A program made the translations under genes and the position numbers. A DNA stretch of 64,000 nucleotides from Branchiostoma lanceolatum (lineage: Eukaryota; Chordata; Leptocardii; Amphioxiformes; Branchiostomatidae): positions 14,683,029-14,747,028 of the forward strand of contig NC_089737.1 of the NCBI RefSeq assembly GCF_035083965.1, read 5' to 3'. Under the pieces are notes generated by a model. It made no database searches. It had not been told where the DNA came from and saw only the letters and a list, made by a program, of their open reading frames with translations. Positions 11,154 to 23,517 of this stretch are shown here, in pieces. Position 1 is the stretch's first letter; every line of letters begins with the position of its first letter.

Positions 11154-14100
11154 ATGAAGCTGTACTGCCTGTCAGGCCACCCCAACCTGCCCTGTCTGGT
11201 GCTCAAGTTCAAGTCCGTCACCGTCATGCTGGACTGCAGCCTCGACCTTACCACGACCTTCAGCTTCCTGCCCCTCCCCCTCGTGCACAGCGCCAGGCTC
11301 GCCAAGCTCCCCTCCTGGGTACCTAAAGATGCCGACGCAAGCGACCAAGACACGCTCAAGACGTTGAAGAAGGAACTTAAGGTATCTTGTCAGACTTCAT
11401 AACACGCAAAGCTGAATAGCAATATTTTTTATTTTTTATTAATGAAGGAATGAAGGTCTTTGTTGTACATACAAGTATACCCACTGGGTTAAGTACAGGT
11501 CACAACACAGGGTGCGAAATACCAGGTTGCACATTGCACAGTGCAACAAGATTTCGGTTGGTGCAAGTTAATTCCAAACCCAGGTAGCGCAGTGTGCAAC
11601 CTTATATTTTGAGCCAAAGATCTCAATCGGAGTCCTGGAAGCTCACAAAAACACAGTGTCACTCTCATAAAATTCGGTAAATCTTCAATTGAAATAAAGA
11701 AATCAACACTTTTTCGTTTTAAACCATCAAAAACCCTTCATAGATCGTGGAATTTGAGCTGAAAAAGACAAAAACACACTGCCCTCGGCTAAACAAGATG
11801 TTTTTAGGTCAATGGGAACACAATACTATCTAATTTATATTTCGAAATATTAGTAGTATTATACGCTACATACGAGCTTGATTTTAAGAAATCAGTGAAT
11901 GTTGCTGGAGCAACCTGAAATTTGGATGTGCAACCTAGCCTTTGCCCTAGGTTGCAACATGGGCAACCTGGCTCAAAAAAGTATTTCGCACCCTGCAACA
12001 AAAGAAGGTATATATATATATATATAGTTTACAGATGCTACACACAAAGCTGAATATTGCTGGTACTCCTGGCTAGACGTTAACTCTTTGGAAGGTGGGA
12101 GGACCAAGTGTTTGACACTCTTGGCAAGCTGGCCGGGGAGAGACAATGTCTACAGCCGCCCCCATCAACAATGATGCCCACGATTAACTGATTGACTACG
12201 CTTTCCCATCCCAGGAATGTGCGGGCCGTGTGTTTGTGGACAGCCCCCCTGAGGTGGGGATACCTGAGGGCGGCTTGCTGGACCTGTCAACAGTCGATGT
12301 GATCCTGGTCTCCAGCTTCCAGTGCATCTTAGCCCTGCCCTACATCACCGAGTACACAGGGTTCAATGGTATTACATACAAACTTCTACTTCTTCTTGGT
12401 ATCAATGTTGTTAGTTGCATTCATCATTAGTCCAGGCTAGCTTGAAAATCCTGAGACATAACAATCGTGCAACGGGCTATTAGGCTGTCGTAAAATTTTC
12501 ACAGGATTTTTAAGCTTGTCTGGGTACTATCCTCAGTAGTGACTGCTACCTCAATCTTTTCGCTTTGTGGTTAGCAAGTGAAAAGATATTGAGACAGCGG
12601 TTACCACAGAGGATGGCACCTAGCCTGGGCTATTTTCAATCCAACAAGGGTGTGTCTAAAGCAATTTTTTTGTAACAAGACGGATAAATTTTTTACAGCT
12701 CATCACGAATAACCCCAAAAAGCCCTCAGTTTCTGATTGTAGGACAATCATACGATGAATGTGATCAGGCCCTAGAGCTTGTTGGTGAGTGCTTTATATT
12801 GTGTATGGAAATTATGTGCAAAACTCCAAGACTTACTATGACAATTTGTACGTTGCGATGACAGGTATGATCTACGCGACGGAGCCGACCGCCCAGATGG
12901 GTCGTCAGCTGATGGAGGAGCTGGTCCATCACACCGAGAGGGTCCCCAAGACGCGCACCGCCAGCAAGTGGAAGGAGCCGGGCGTCTTTAAGACTCTCCC
13001 GGCTCAGCTGAGGGATGGGCTCAACCCTGCTGCACTCAGGGACTGTTATGGGCTACATGACATCAACTCATCGCTCTCAAAGGTAACTGGAAAGTGGCGC
13101 ATTAGAATTGGTTGTCTGTAGTTTTGACTTGTGTGTCTACAATTTTGGGATGGACACCACCCGACAGCACTTAGCGATTGTTATGAGCTACATCCTAGTA
13201 CATGACATCAACTCTCCAAATTAAAGTAACTAAGTAATTAAGTCCAACACTTTAAAATTTGAACATCTTCTGTTTTTAGTGTTGCAATTTACTCTGCAAA
13301 TAGAGTAAAATTTCAGGAGTTTGAATCTTGTCACTATGTCCTTCCTTGGATATTAAAGAATAATACAATATCTATTTTTCCTATCCTTCATGTGCAGTTG
13401 CCCAGAAGCTTGACGTGCTTAGAGATTCATTTGACAAATGTCCTGCAGATCATGCCCCTCAGCTCTCAATCATTCATTCATGATAATGCCTTCATTCATT
13501 CACTCATTCAAGACTTTATCTTCCCTCCCCAGGTGCAGTTGGTTGGCTATGCGCAGAAGCTTGACGTGTTCGGAGCCCTCCAGATCATGCCCCTGAGCTC
13601 AGGTTACTGCATCGGCAGCTGCAACTGGTTAATCCAGTCCCACTACGAGAAGATCTCCTATATATCTAGTTCCTCTGTCCTGACTACACACCCACAGCCG
13701 ATGGTGGGTACTAAAATTTATCTGTTTGTTTCTTTGAAGCAGGGATATCTACTGAACCCATCCCTTCGTCCATGGGAGGGAAAATTTGCTTGTTGGGATG
13801 GACAAAAATTCCACACAATTCTTTCAAAAATCTGTATTTTTGTAATTGTAAGATGACAAATTTAGCAACAAAAATCAACAACATGGGCTCCCAAACAATG
13901 AGTGGGGCAGAAAAAAGATTAAAGCTGGAGACAACTCTGTTTACTCAAGACTCAAATGGGTAGCTTTTCATTAACATGTACAAAGTACAATGTACCAGTA
14001 GTTTGATATATGGTTGATAGCACTGAAATTAGTCATTGTGTCACAGTGTGTTTTCATTCTGATATTACATGTACTTACATGTGCATATGTACCAAAAAAA

Positions 14101-16144
14101 AATTACTCAAGCAACTCCATGGATTATGATTTTGGAAACAGTCGTACATTTCAGGTACTATCCATATGCTGTAGTTACAAGTTAATTTTTCTTGTTGTTT
14201 TGACATTTTGCCTTTTTCTCCTTTAACTGCAGGACCAGGGACCGTTACAGAACACTGATGTTCTCATCCTTGCCGGCCTCACACAATCCCCAACTGCCAA
14301 CCCCGACAGCATGCTCTCAGAGTTCTGCAGCCATCTTGCTGTCACCGTCAAAAACGGGGGCAGCGTTCTGGTACCCTGCTACCCCTCGGGCGTTGTCTAC
14401 GATCTGTTCGAGTGTCTGGCCGTGTTTTTGGACAGCTCGGGTCTGATGCAGCTGCCCGTGTATTTCGTCTCGCCGATGGCGGACAGTTCGTTGGCGTATT
14501 CAAACATCTTCGCGGAGTGGCTCTGTCAGAGCAAGCAGAGTAAAGTCTACCTCCCCGAAGCGCCGTTCGTACACGAGGAACTTAAGACGATCAGTCGACT
14601 TAAGGTGTTTCCGAGCGTCCACGGAGACTTCAGCAGCGAGTTTAAGACGCCTTGTGTCGTCTTCGCTGGTCACCCATCGCTACGATTCGGTGACGGCGTC
14701 CACTTTATGGAGATGTGGGGACAGTCCAAGGCGAACACTGTCATCTTTGTCGAACCGGATATCCCGTACTTGGAAGCGTTAGCGCCATTCCAACCCTTAG
14801 CCATGAAAGCAGTCCACTGCCCTATTGACACAAGGCTGAGCTTCCAACAAGCCAACAAGATAATCAGCGATCTTAAACCTCTTCACGTGGTTCTTCCAGA
14901 AAACTACATCACGCCGCCGCCATCTTTACCCCAGCGGTCAGACCTCGTGCTCGAAGCAGACCCCCCACCAACGACGTACCAACGTGGGGAAGTGTTATCC
15001 CTCCCGATCAAGAGGATGTACGAGAAAATCGAAATCACGCCAGAGCTCGCGTCCGCTCTTGTTCCATCAGAGATCCGGCAAGGAGTGGCAGTCGCCTCGG
15101 TGACGGGCATTCTCGAAGCGAAGGATAACAACTATGTCCTGCAATCTGTTCCCAAGCAGCCAATGGCAGGGCCAGGACAGAAACGGAAGCGGGAAGACAA
15201 TGCTGACTTTGCGCCACCAAAGCCACACGTTTGGGGCGCTGTGCAGGTTTGTTTGTTTGTATTTTTGTTTATTTGTTTGTTTTATTGAGGTTCCATTAGT
15301 GTTACATAGAGAAACACTATTCTGCATGGAGTCCACTTATATCTTAAATCAAATGAAATGTAAATAAGTCAAACTTATACAAGTGGTAAACAGAAAACTA
15401 TGCAAAATCAAATGTAGTGAACTTAAACTTGAGCGGGAGAAGCCAGAGGTCAACATAAGATAATGGAAACATAATCTGGGTTTTGTATTTGATTTCATTT
15501 ATTTATGAATGAAAAGAAGTTGTCAAATTGACTCTAGAATATAAATTAAGAAAAATAAATAAATGAACCAGCCTTGAATGAACTGAGCCTGAATGTACAT
15601 GTATACAGAAGAAGTGCAATCAAAAGTAATCATGATAGCAAAACATATATATCAATAACTCAAAATATACTGGGCAGTAGTAGTGGGCAACCGCAAACCA
15701 ACTGTACACACTCACGCCACATCTTCAGATAAGACGCTGTAGCTGCATAGTCTCTGCTTAGAACTTTATTCAAGCCCACATCCAGACTTAGTTTTGCCTT
15801 GGTGTGGCTTGAATAAAGTTCTAAACAGTGACTATGCAGCTACATCGTCTTTTCTGGAGATGTGGCGTGAGTGTGTACGGTTGGTTTGAGGTTGCCCACT
15901 ACTACTGCCTATTGAACTCAAAATATACTGATTACAGGTGGAACAGTTCGTACAAGACCTGGAGAAAAACGGAGTTACAGACGTAAAAGTCGAAGACACG
16001 CCTTCAGGACACATCATCCACCTGCAGTCAGAGGACACCCTGATTCAGATCGAGGACGGATCCACTCACATCTTCTGTGAGGGCAACGAGGAGCTCAGGA
16101 TCAAACTTAGAAACATCCTCCTCAAGTGTCTCTCCAAGTTCTGA
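11154..16144 (+). CDS. INTS9: Integrator complex subunit 9
   Basis: INTS9 is the catalytically inactive metallo-beta-lactamase/beta-CASP partner of the INTS11 endonuclease in Integrator, which cleaves snRNA and promoter-proximal nascent RNA in the nucleus. Coding exons are 11154-11381, 12215-12368, 12865-13082, 13533-13703, 14233-15246 and 15938-16144. All phases agree, giving 663 residues (human 658). Diagnostic stretches are [86 protein letters not shown] and [14 protein letters not shown] basic NLS-like GQKRKRE lies near the end of the long fifth exon. The last exon ([20 protein letters not shown]) matches the C-terminal domain that binds INTS11. The start ATG has a good context (CCACCATGA) right after a TTCCAG acceptor, so a non-coding exon lies upstream, probably ending at 10028. 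Confidence 0.97.
11508..11995. mobile_element. Non-autonomous hAT-like element
   Basis: CAGGGTGCGAAATAC at 11508 is mirrored by GTATTTCGCACCCTG ending at 11995. The interior carries further inverted GTGCAACC/GGTTGCAC words. CAGGG...CCCTG ends are typical of the hAT superfamily. I cannot find a clean 8-bp target duplication, so the superfamily is tentative. It lies in INTS9 intron 1, is 488 bp long and encodes no transposase. Confidence 0.7.
12521..12631. mobile_element. Palindromic MITE remnant (family shared with 17456-17547)
   Basis: An imperfect hairpin pairs CTCAATCTTTT on the left with AAAAGATATTGAG on the right, and an ACTATCCTCAGTAG-type word with CCACAGAGGATGG. The same words recur at 17456-17547 downstream of INTS9. 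It lies in INTS9 intron 2. Confidence 0.65.
13148..13232 (+). pseudogene. Decayed partial copy of INTS9 exon 3 end and donor
   Basis: This stretch contains GACTGTTATGGGCTACATGA-like sequence (here GCGATTGTTATGAGCTACAT), then ACATGACATCAACTC and AAAGTAACT. These mirror the last 70 bases of exon 3 and its donor (13010-13088). It carries several indels and has lost the GT donor. It begins about 65 bp after the real exon end. Confidence 0.7.
13395..13475 (+). pseudogene. Decayed partial copy of INTS9 exon 4 start
   Basis: GTGCAGTTG, CCAGAAGCTTGACGTG and CAGATCATGCCCCTCAGCTC appear in the same order as in the real exon 4 (13533-13603). The sequence between them has diverged. It lies about 60-140 bp upstream of the exon and cannot splice in frame. 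Confidence 0.75.
15657..15930. mobile_element. Palindromic MITE with 16-bp flanking direct repeats
   Basis: Arms starting GGCAGTAGTAGTGGGCAACC (15673) and ending GGTTGCCCACTACTACTGCC (15909) form a hairpin of about 237 bp, with paired GTAGCTGCATAGTC and TTGAATAAAGTTCTAA words inside. AACTCAAAATATACTG occurs at both 15657-15672 and 15915-15930, an unusually long candidate target duplication with five extra bases on the right. The element ends only 28 nt before the last INTS9 exon. Confidence 0.8.
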
Positions 16145-16155
16145 GTCTTAGACTT

Positions 16156-16161
16156 AATAAA
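16156..16161 (+). terminator. INTS9 poly(A) signal
   Basis: A canonical AATAAA lies 12 bases after the INTS9 stop codon, implying a very short 3' UTR. Later AT-rich sequence has no better candidate nearby. Confidence 0.65.
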
Positions 16162-18915
16162 GTTTACATTCAAAATAGTCATGTAAGATTGGCTGGAATT
16201 CTAACACAAATGTACATTTTGTATGTTTTTTTTACAGTTTTTGAAAGAAACATGATGAAATCTGAGACTCAACCCTAGGCCTAAAATAGCTTGTTGAGGG
16301 TTAAATTTTCTCTGCAAGATTGACTGAAATTCTAAAACAAATATGTATATATATTTTGTTCAGTTTTTGAAAGAAACATGAAGAAGTTGGTTCATATAAC
16401 CTGAAAATAAGAAACTTTGGATGAAGCTCAGAAGCAATGTTTAGTGTCCCAAGCTTTAACTTCCAGTGTTTCTAACAAAGGTCTTTTTCTGTAAAACTGT
16501 ACCAAAACTTGAGTACTACATTCCCACATGGCGTAAAAGGCGTCATGCATAAAACATAGACTAAGACTAGACCTCTGTATAAACCTTAAATACACTCTAA
16601 ACTGCCCAAGCTCTAAGTCTTGATATTTCCCTGTCAAAATAGTGTATTTAGTAGTGTTGATGTAACAGACATATTTTTGTAATCTTTTCTAGCATGGTTT
16701 TGCGATGTACATGTAAATATTTGCCAAGTGTTCAACTGTGTTTTATACTTACTTACTTATCCCACTACTTATGTTTAATAGCCTCCAAGGAAAGAATTTG
16801 AATACTATGTTAGGTAAGAATATCTCTTATAGTCAAGATGATATCACTACAATAAATGGGTGGGACTGAATTGAATGTTTTAGAACTGTTTATTTTGTAC
16901 TACTCACTGAACTTATATCACTCCAACTTAATCAAAGTACAAAACACTGTAGAAATCATTCTACACAAAGCAATCTGGAATATGTGAATCAAAATGATGG
17001 CACCAATATAATTAATTGTAGAATCGTTTTCAGTCCTTTTCCTATAACTGTAATATCTTCCTTGAACAATTTCTTCTTCTGCCATCTTGAGTTGATTTCT
17101 TGTATCAAATTTATATTGCTTAATATACAATAAGGTAGCAGGGAGATGTTTAAAAGCTACAAGTACAATGTAAATCCATTGCTTAACAGTCATTAATGAT
17201 GATGCATTTACATTTCACAATTTAGAAATCATACTAAAGATCACTATGACTGAACCGCAAACACAATTAATCATCACACATCTAGCCTGGATAGTGTAAT
17301 TACTGTAAAATATACACCTCAAGTTGAGCAAACATCAACTGTCTTAAGTGTATGAACATTACACATTTTAAAGTTACGTCTTGCAGCAACTTCTTCTATT
17401 GTGTATATTTCTACACAAAGCGTCTTAGATTAGACTTAAATCAACCATCGCAAAAGTAGCCTTGCTACCATCCTCTGTAGTAACCACAGAGATAGAAAGC
17501 AAAAAGATTGAGGCAGCGGTTACTATGGAGGATGGCACCTAGGCTATCACAAGAGATCAAAATGGGAAGTTGCAGCATTTCATGACCATGCATTATAATA
17601 ATAATATCAGGTGTATTTGCAGCCAGTGCCACAGGCAGGTACCCAATGTGTAGGGTAATGAGGCTGTTTAACGTGTTCGAGGCACCTCCTCGAGCACGGG
17701 ACCCCCGTTTTACGTCCCTCCCGGAAGACGATTTCGTGGAAAGCTTCTCGTTTCTTGTATTATTTCTATTGTCATTCATTCTAATTTTCACTGTAAATAT
17801 ATAATATAAAAGTCTACCACTCATGAGATAAAATCTATACATTTCATTTCAGAAATACCTGATATATATATACATACTGGAAATGTACATGACCATCAGA
17901 AAAGCATATTTTAAGGCAACATAATCTAACAACAACATTCGTTCTTTAATCAGATATCTCTAAGATATGATTCAATTCATTTTAAGAAATTCCTGATATA
18001 TATACATACTGAAAAATTAGAAATTCTTAAACTCTTTAATAGAAATGTGCCATTAGAATGTAGCAAACTCTGAACTACATTCAAGCATAAATTGAGGCAA
18101 TACATTTGATTTAAGATTCACAAGCATAATTCACAATTTGTATAAAACAAATTGACAATCTTTTTACAGCATAGTAGGGATGATAACTCATCTTGTAGCT
18201 TGGCAATGTCTTATATCCTCCCACATGGCACAAGCTAAATCATCTCATAGTCACAGAACTCTGAATATTAATTCACTAAAAACCATTGATTCCTATCTAC
18301 ATTTCTGTGAATCGTAGCAAAGCACACACAGCATTTTTGATTGAAAAGCCTTTTATAAAACTTCTCTTCTTTGAGCTCAAGACACCTTATGACAGTACTG
18401 TTATTTGAGAGTAAAAAGGTCACTGAAATAGAAATACTGTCATTCACTTTATCTTCACAGTAGCAAGATTTTACGGTGTAAGGAAAATTGACATTTTCAC
18501 TGAACTTGAGCTTCATGGTGGTGGCAAGTGATTTACAGAACAAATGTGTGAAGGAATCATGAATAATAATAACAATGATTATAACACTCAACAGGTTGTT
18601 CACAGTGATGATAAGTTCACGGTACAGAGGTGACTGTGAAAACAGTGAACATAAAGTTACCGTTAAAGAAACACTGATTACCCTTCAGCCCGCTAAGGCA
18701 TCCGTTTGGTACCAAAGTTCCAATTAAATTTTGTTATAGCAAGGAGAAGGTTTAAGTTGAAAGATGTCAATGTAAATTTTAAACCATATGTTAACCGGAT
18801 CCTCAACATAACTTTAAGTTCATCACAACCCTTTCAATACGCATGAGGTCACATTAATAATACATATATTCTATACCATTTTGAAAAATCATTTCAAATA
18901 CTAATATCTAAGAAT
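16162..18915. other. Non-coding interval between convergent INTS9 and zinc-finger gene
   Basis: No protein-coding exon is recognised here. Two related segments (near 16185-16255 and 16310-16385) share CAAGATTGACTGAAATTCTA-like and TTTTTGAAAGAAACATGA words, a local duplication of about 130 bp spacing. A palindromic MITE of the family at 12521 lies at 17456-17547 (GAGGATGGCACCTAG arm). Part of the interval may be 3' UTR of the zinc-finger gene if a distal poly(A) site is used. Confidence 0.6.
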
Positions 18916-18921
18916 TTTATT
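18916..18921 (-). terminator. Candidate poly(A) signal of the zinc-finger gene
   Basis: AATAAA on the minus strand (TTTATT on plus), 208 bases downstream of the stop codon. A more distal one lies at 16889-16894; I cannot tell which is used. Confidence 0.35.
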
Positions 18922-19128
18922 ATTGAATCACAATGTTTCAATATGTCCCAACAATTGCAATCTGAAGGAATAATGCTTTTACCGACTCCTTGTTGTAAAC
19001 CGCCTTGTAATTCAGCCTTCACAACGGCTGTAAGGAGAATGAAAGTCAAAGTAATGTTGTCTTTTGTTACGAATAAACGAGTCTACTAGCTACTACTACA
19101 AATCAATTGTGAAAATATGCTCTAGATC

Positions 19129-21740
19129 TTATGTGACTAGAGTTGCTGTCTCTACATCCACATGCTGTGCTAGGTGGTTGAGCAACTTTTTGTAAGTAAC
19201 CGGCTCCTTGTCGCAAACTTTACACCGGTAGGTCTGATGGTCCTCCCCCTTTCCATAGTGCTTCCTCAGTGCCCCCTTGCTTTTGGGCTGATAACTGCAG
19301 CTTAGGCAAACAACGGGAGCTTGAGTCAGGTGGACGTAAGCGACATGGCGGTGAAGAGTTTGGTTGCTTCCTCCGGAGTATTCACAATGAGGGCACCTGT
19401 AGTCACAATGAATAAATAGGACGTTAAATGGAGGTCCTACACATGTTTGAGGTCAGCCACACCTCCAGCACGAATAAAACCTTAATGTTAGCCTTATCTG
19501 GAAGCATATTGTTTTCCATAGCATGTATAGAACACAAGATATTGAACCTAAAAGTTCCACTGCAGTACCATACTAAGCCACTAAGGGGCCCAAAATCTAT
19601 TTATTTCGAGGTCTCAAGAATACCTACCCAAGTACCATGACAATCAATCATCGCATTCTCGAGTTATCGTGACACACACATAGACAGACACACACACAAA
19701 GGAACGTTGACGTAAACATAACCTTCTAGGCGAGGTAACAAACCTGAAGGGTTTCAGCCCGGTGTGTGTGCGCATGTGGACCACTAGGTTGGACTTAATC
19801 GCCGTTCGATGCCCGCACTCGCCACAGATGAAGGGGAGATGGCCCGTGTGTTTGGTCATGTGGACATCGAGGCAGATCTTCTGGACAGCGCTGTGCAGAT
19901 TCAGATTTTAATGAATCTACATGCTATGATTATGAATGAATGACTGGTTTATTTCAGTGATAGAATCACAATAAAATTGCATGTAATCAATTACATGCAA
20001 AACACTAATGATTTACAAATACAGAATCTCTTATGTACAGACAATTGTGTCATTGATTTATAAGAAGTACTCGTACTAGAATTCAGGAATACACAATTCA
20101 TGATAGAAAATAATTAAATTCCCACACCAATGCAAGATAAGACAAATTTGAAGAACATCATAATAACAATTAGAGTTATTCTTGCGAGAAGTAGCCTTGT
20201 TTCAATATGTGTAATAATCTGACCTTAAGTCTTTTTTTCATAATGTAAAGCACTATCAAAATAAAATCAAGCCTTATATGCTTCACAGAAAGTGGAATAA
20301 AGGATAGTTAATAAGTAGGTAGTACCTGTAGTCGCACAGATCACACTTGTAGGGATGGAGCCCCGTGTGTCTCCGCATGTGTTTCTCCATCTCCGTTTTA
20401 AGGAACGAGCGATACCCGCACTCCGCACACAAGAACGGTTTCTCCTTTCTGTGACGCGATATGTGTGCGTCCAAACTTCCCTTAGTCCTTGCGGAGTATT
20501 CGCACGTCGGACACTTAAAGGGGCGGTCGTCCGAGTGCACCTTAAGGTGGTTTCTTAAGACGGATTTGGCAGCGAACGACTTTCCGCACGTCTGACACCT
20601 GAAGGGCCGTTCCGAGGAGTGGTGGTACTTAAGGTGCATCTTGTAAGCAAACTGTCTTGTTGTTGTGTAGCTACACTTCTCGCAGGTCAAGACGTCTTCT
20701 TGAGAGTGCATCTGGATGTGTTGCTTCATGTTGCCTTTGTGCCAGGTGCTGTATTCACACAGCGAGCAGTACTGCACGGAGATGTTGGGGTGGTCCTGCA
20801 CATGGTCTAGCAGCTCCTCCTTGCTGTTCGTTGTGAAACTGCAGGAAGGACAGCGACGAAGGCGGGTGCTGGTTCTCTCCCCCTTGGTGGTGGATTTCTT
20901 CACAGGAGAGATGGGTTGTTTCTGATCCTTTTAAAGGAAATCAAGACAAGACGTTAGTTTTTCCTGATCATAAATGCCTTGATGAGTTCAAATTAGACAT
21001 TGACCTATGTATGGTCCATGGTAAATGTATACAATTTTTCTCTTCATTATCATTCTCAACTAAGAAAGTTTTTCAGTAAAAATCCATATATGATATACAT
21101 GTATTACAGAAAATTCGGAATGGTTGAAGTTTGTGAGACTTTTAAGGACCTGACCTGGCCAATCTTTTGGTGGTCCTTTGGGGAATTTTTCCCATTGACA
21201 AAGGCATAACAAAAGATTAAGAATCCTGTCTGTAGTAACCACCTGTCCACATAGACCAGATTTTATCAGTCCCCATATGGGTGGTCTGCTTGGGCAAACT
21301 GCATAAAATACAGTTTTGTTTAAAATTTCGAACTTTTTGGTTTAAGACTTAACACACAAACGTACCCCTACTTTTCGTGTGGCCAAACGCATGAAGGAAG
21401 CAACAACATAACAACATATGCAGGTTCTGCTTTTAATCATGGGAACATGTAAAAAGTAAACATGCCCCTGCTGTCCCAACTAGTTCAACGCTAAGTGGTT
21501 AACTAGGGTCTATACAAAAAGACAAAAACACTTCATGTACAGTACAATAGCGTAAATACACCCGCCACTGGATGACTTATGACTAAAACATGCAGTAAGC
21601 ATAAAAGGGTGGGGAGGGGGGCGTTTCCAGGGCTCGCTTCAGGTGCAGCGGTGTACAAATATAGGTTTACCTTCTCAAAAGTATTTCGTACGATTTCTTT
21701 AGCTACTCCTTACCTTCTTCGTTTGTTTCCTTGTCCTCAT
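19129..21740 (-). CDS. C2H2 zinc-finger protein, 11 fingers
   Basis: Probable sequence-specific DNA-binding nuclear protein; no ortholog recognised. Exons on the minus strand are 21740-21714, 20927-20326, 19890-19744 and 19396-19129. Phases agree and give 347 residues. Exon 1 encodes only nine basic residues (MRTRKQTKK). Eleven C2H2 units follow almost without linkers: six complete in exon 2 (for example CPSCSFTTNSKEELLDHVQDH and CQTCGKSFAAKSVLRNHLKVH), the seventh split across the exon 2/3 junction (CDLCDYS... VHMTKH), the eighth in exon 3 and three in exon 4. The tenth has a longer His spacing (HYGKGEDH). Many units carry C-x2-C-x-Y-S/T rather than the Kruppel F-x5-L pattern, and TGEKP linkers are replaced by variants such as TGLHPYK, resembling ZFX/REST-like arrays. 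No KRAB, SCAN or BTB domain is present. Exon 4 ends VETATLVT then TAA. Confidence 0.85.
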
Positions 21741-22931
21741 GGTGTCACCATAGATACAAACTAACAGTTTTATACCTTAAAACAGGCAGCGCACATAAGT
21801 GCACCTGTAAACATACTATCTGCGAAGGCCGAAGCTTTAAGGTCAGAGGTTAGAAAGTAACCTGATTACCCACATATGCAAAGTATGTCCACTTGACGAG
21901 CTTGCATTGCCTAGTATACTAGTTATTAGCTGAAAAAATTCATTCAAAGTGTAATGCTTTTATTCATATCTTTTGCACCGATCACCTTAACTATGTGTAT
22001 TCGTGCATGGGGCCCAGCTTGGTAGTGCTCCCAATGACTTTTGACCTAAAATGGCGGCGCGAGACTGGATGGAAACTCGTGTATTGTTTCTCTCTACGGA
22101 GTGTTGATTTAATTCATTTATTGCTCACGCGTACATTTTTGATCGAACCATGAAGTGACCTCGTGTTTTGCTTTATACCAGTGCTGTAAGATGTCAAAAC
22201 TCACTGCTTACAAACCAATACAACAAGAGTATACATATGTAGAAAAGACGGTACAAATCAAATACAGGACCATCCTATTTGTACTTGATAAATTTCACGC
22301 GGGATGCTTTAAAAGTTGATACGAGTTTATGGTACGATTCACAATCAAAATTAATGACCCATTTTTGGAAATATCAAATCATGCCACCAACTGTTGGCCT
22401 GCGAGAAACGTCATATAAGACCAGGGAGGTTAAGAATTTCAACCTCCTTGGTATCGATAAGACTTCATTTTTCTGAGGAAGTCACAAAAGTTCTATCCCA
22501 TTTATTGACAAGATATCTGACTAAATCTACAAATCACCTATATTGGACAAGGTTGAAAACAGAAGTAGCGTAATTATCCTTAGAATATCATCTAAATATA
22601 TATATATAGAAGTAGATTCGTCTACAAGCTAAATAAAGCAATGAATATTTATGTCTTGAGTTCATGCTCTTCAGGTGGTAGCAACACACAGGTGAGATCT
22701 TCTAGCTATAGCACGTGCCATTTGCTTACATTCAAAATTCTCAAAATTATATACGTTCACGTGATGGCCACCTATGGTGAACGATTGGTGACAACAATAA
22801 ATGCTTTTATTAAGTCATAGATGTATCTTAATACACTTACTTGGGAATACGCGTCTTGTATAGAAGATATATTAATAAAAGGAGTGTTCTCTCATCAGGT
22901 GTAAAATTAAAGAAAGTGTCGTAAAATAGAG
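21741..22931. other. Non-coding interval with probable zinc-finger gene 5' region
   Basis: The start region of the minus-strand zinc-finger gene lies at its left edge. No exon is recognised. A YY1-type word sits near 22050 and an AT-rich (TA)n stretch near 22596. The interval ends where the 12-kb duplicated unit begins. Confidence 0.5.
22048..22058 (+). promoter_or_regulatory. YY1-type site, candidate zinc-finger gene promoter
   Basis: AAAATGGCGGC is the known YY1 consensus and often lies just at transcription starts of TATA-less genes. It is about 310 bp upstream of the zinc-finger start codon. Assignment to that gene is inferred. Confidence 0.35.
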
Positions 22932-22973
22932 TTATCATAGCTTATGATAAATTAATATCTCTAATCGAAATTG

Positions 22974-23187
22974 ACTCTTTTGCCAGCTTGAAAGTTCATA
23001 TTTGTTGGTAGAAATCATTCTGAAACAAGTTTTAACCGTAATTTCCAATCGAAAATTGGAAAGTCGAGGTTGGTGTTGTACAGTGGAAAACTTGTGTAAG
23101 TCCAATTTTTGTGCTGGAAATTACAGTTAAAACTTGTTTCAGAATGTTTGCTACCAACATAGATGAACTTTCAAGCCGGTAAAAGAA
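22974..23187. repeat. Palindrome upstream of ZP gene A
   Basis: Arms of about 70 bp pair the TTGAAAGTTCATATTTGTTGG side with the CCAACATAGATGAACTTTCAA side, and GTAATTTCCA with TGGAAATTACAG. A third partial arm lies at 23262-23300. The matching palindrome in unit B is at 36153-36368, so it predates the duplication. Confidence 0.8.
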
Positions 23188-23441
23188 TCTATTGGAGATA
23201 TTCCTTTATTACAAGCTATGGTAAGTCTGTTATACAACTCTTTCTTATAGTATATTTCTACCAACGCAGATGAACTTTCAAGCCGGTAAATATAAAAGAA
23301 TTTCGATTGGAGACTTGTTTCTTTTACCAGCTGAATGAAAGTTATGAATATTCATGCTTCACGGCTACGCACGTGAGCGCATCAGCCAGGTGAGATCCCC
23401 AGGTGAGGTGATGGCACACCTGGGCCACGCCCCCTTGTCTC

Positions 23442-23450
23442 CCATAAAAG
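23442..23450 (+). promoter_or_regulatory. TATA-like box of ZP gene A
   Basis: CCATAAAAG lies about 70 bp upstream of the start codon, just after a GGCCACGCCCCC GC/KLF-type box and a CACCTGGG E-box-like word. The whole block is conserved in unit B, where it is a better TATAAAG. Transcription probably starts near 23472-23480. Confidence 0.65.
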
Positions 23451-23517
23451 CGGCACGAGTTCTGAGTTCGTTCATTCCCCTCTGCGCGGTGTTGTAGGAA
23501 GGTATCAGTGCTCCAGC

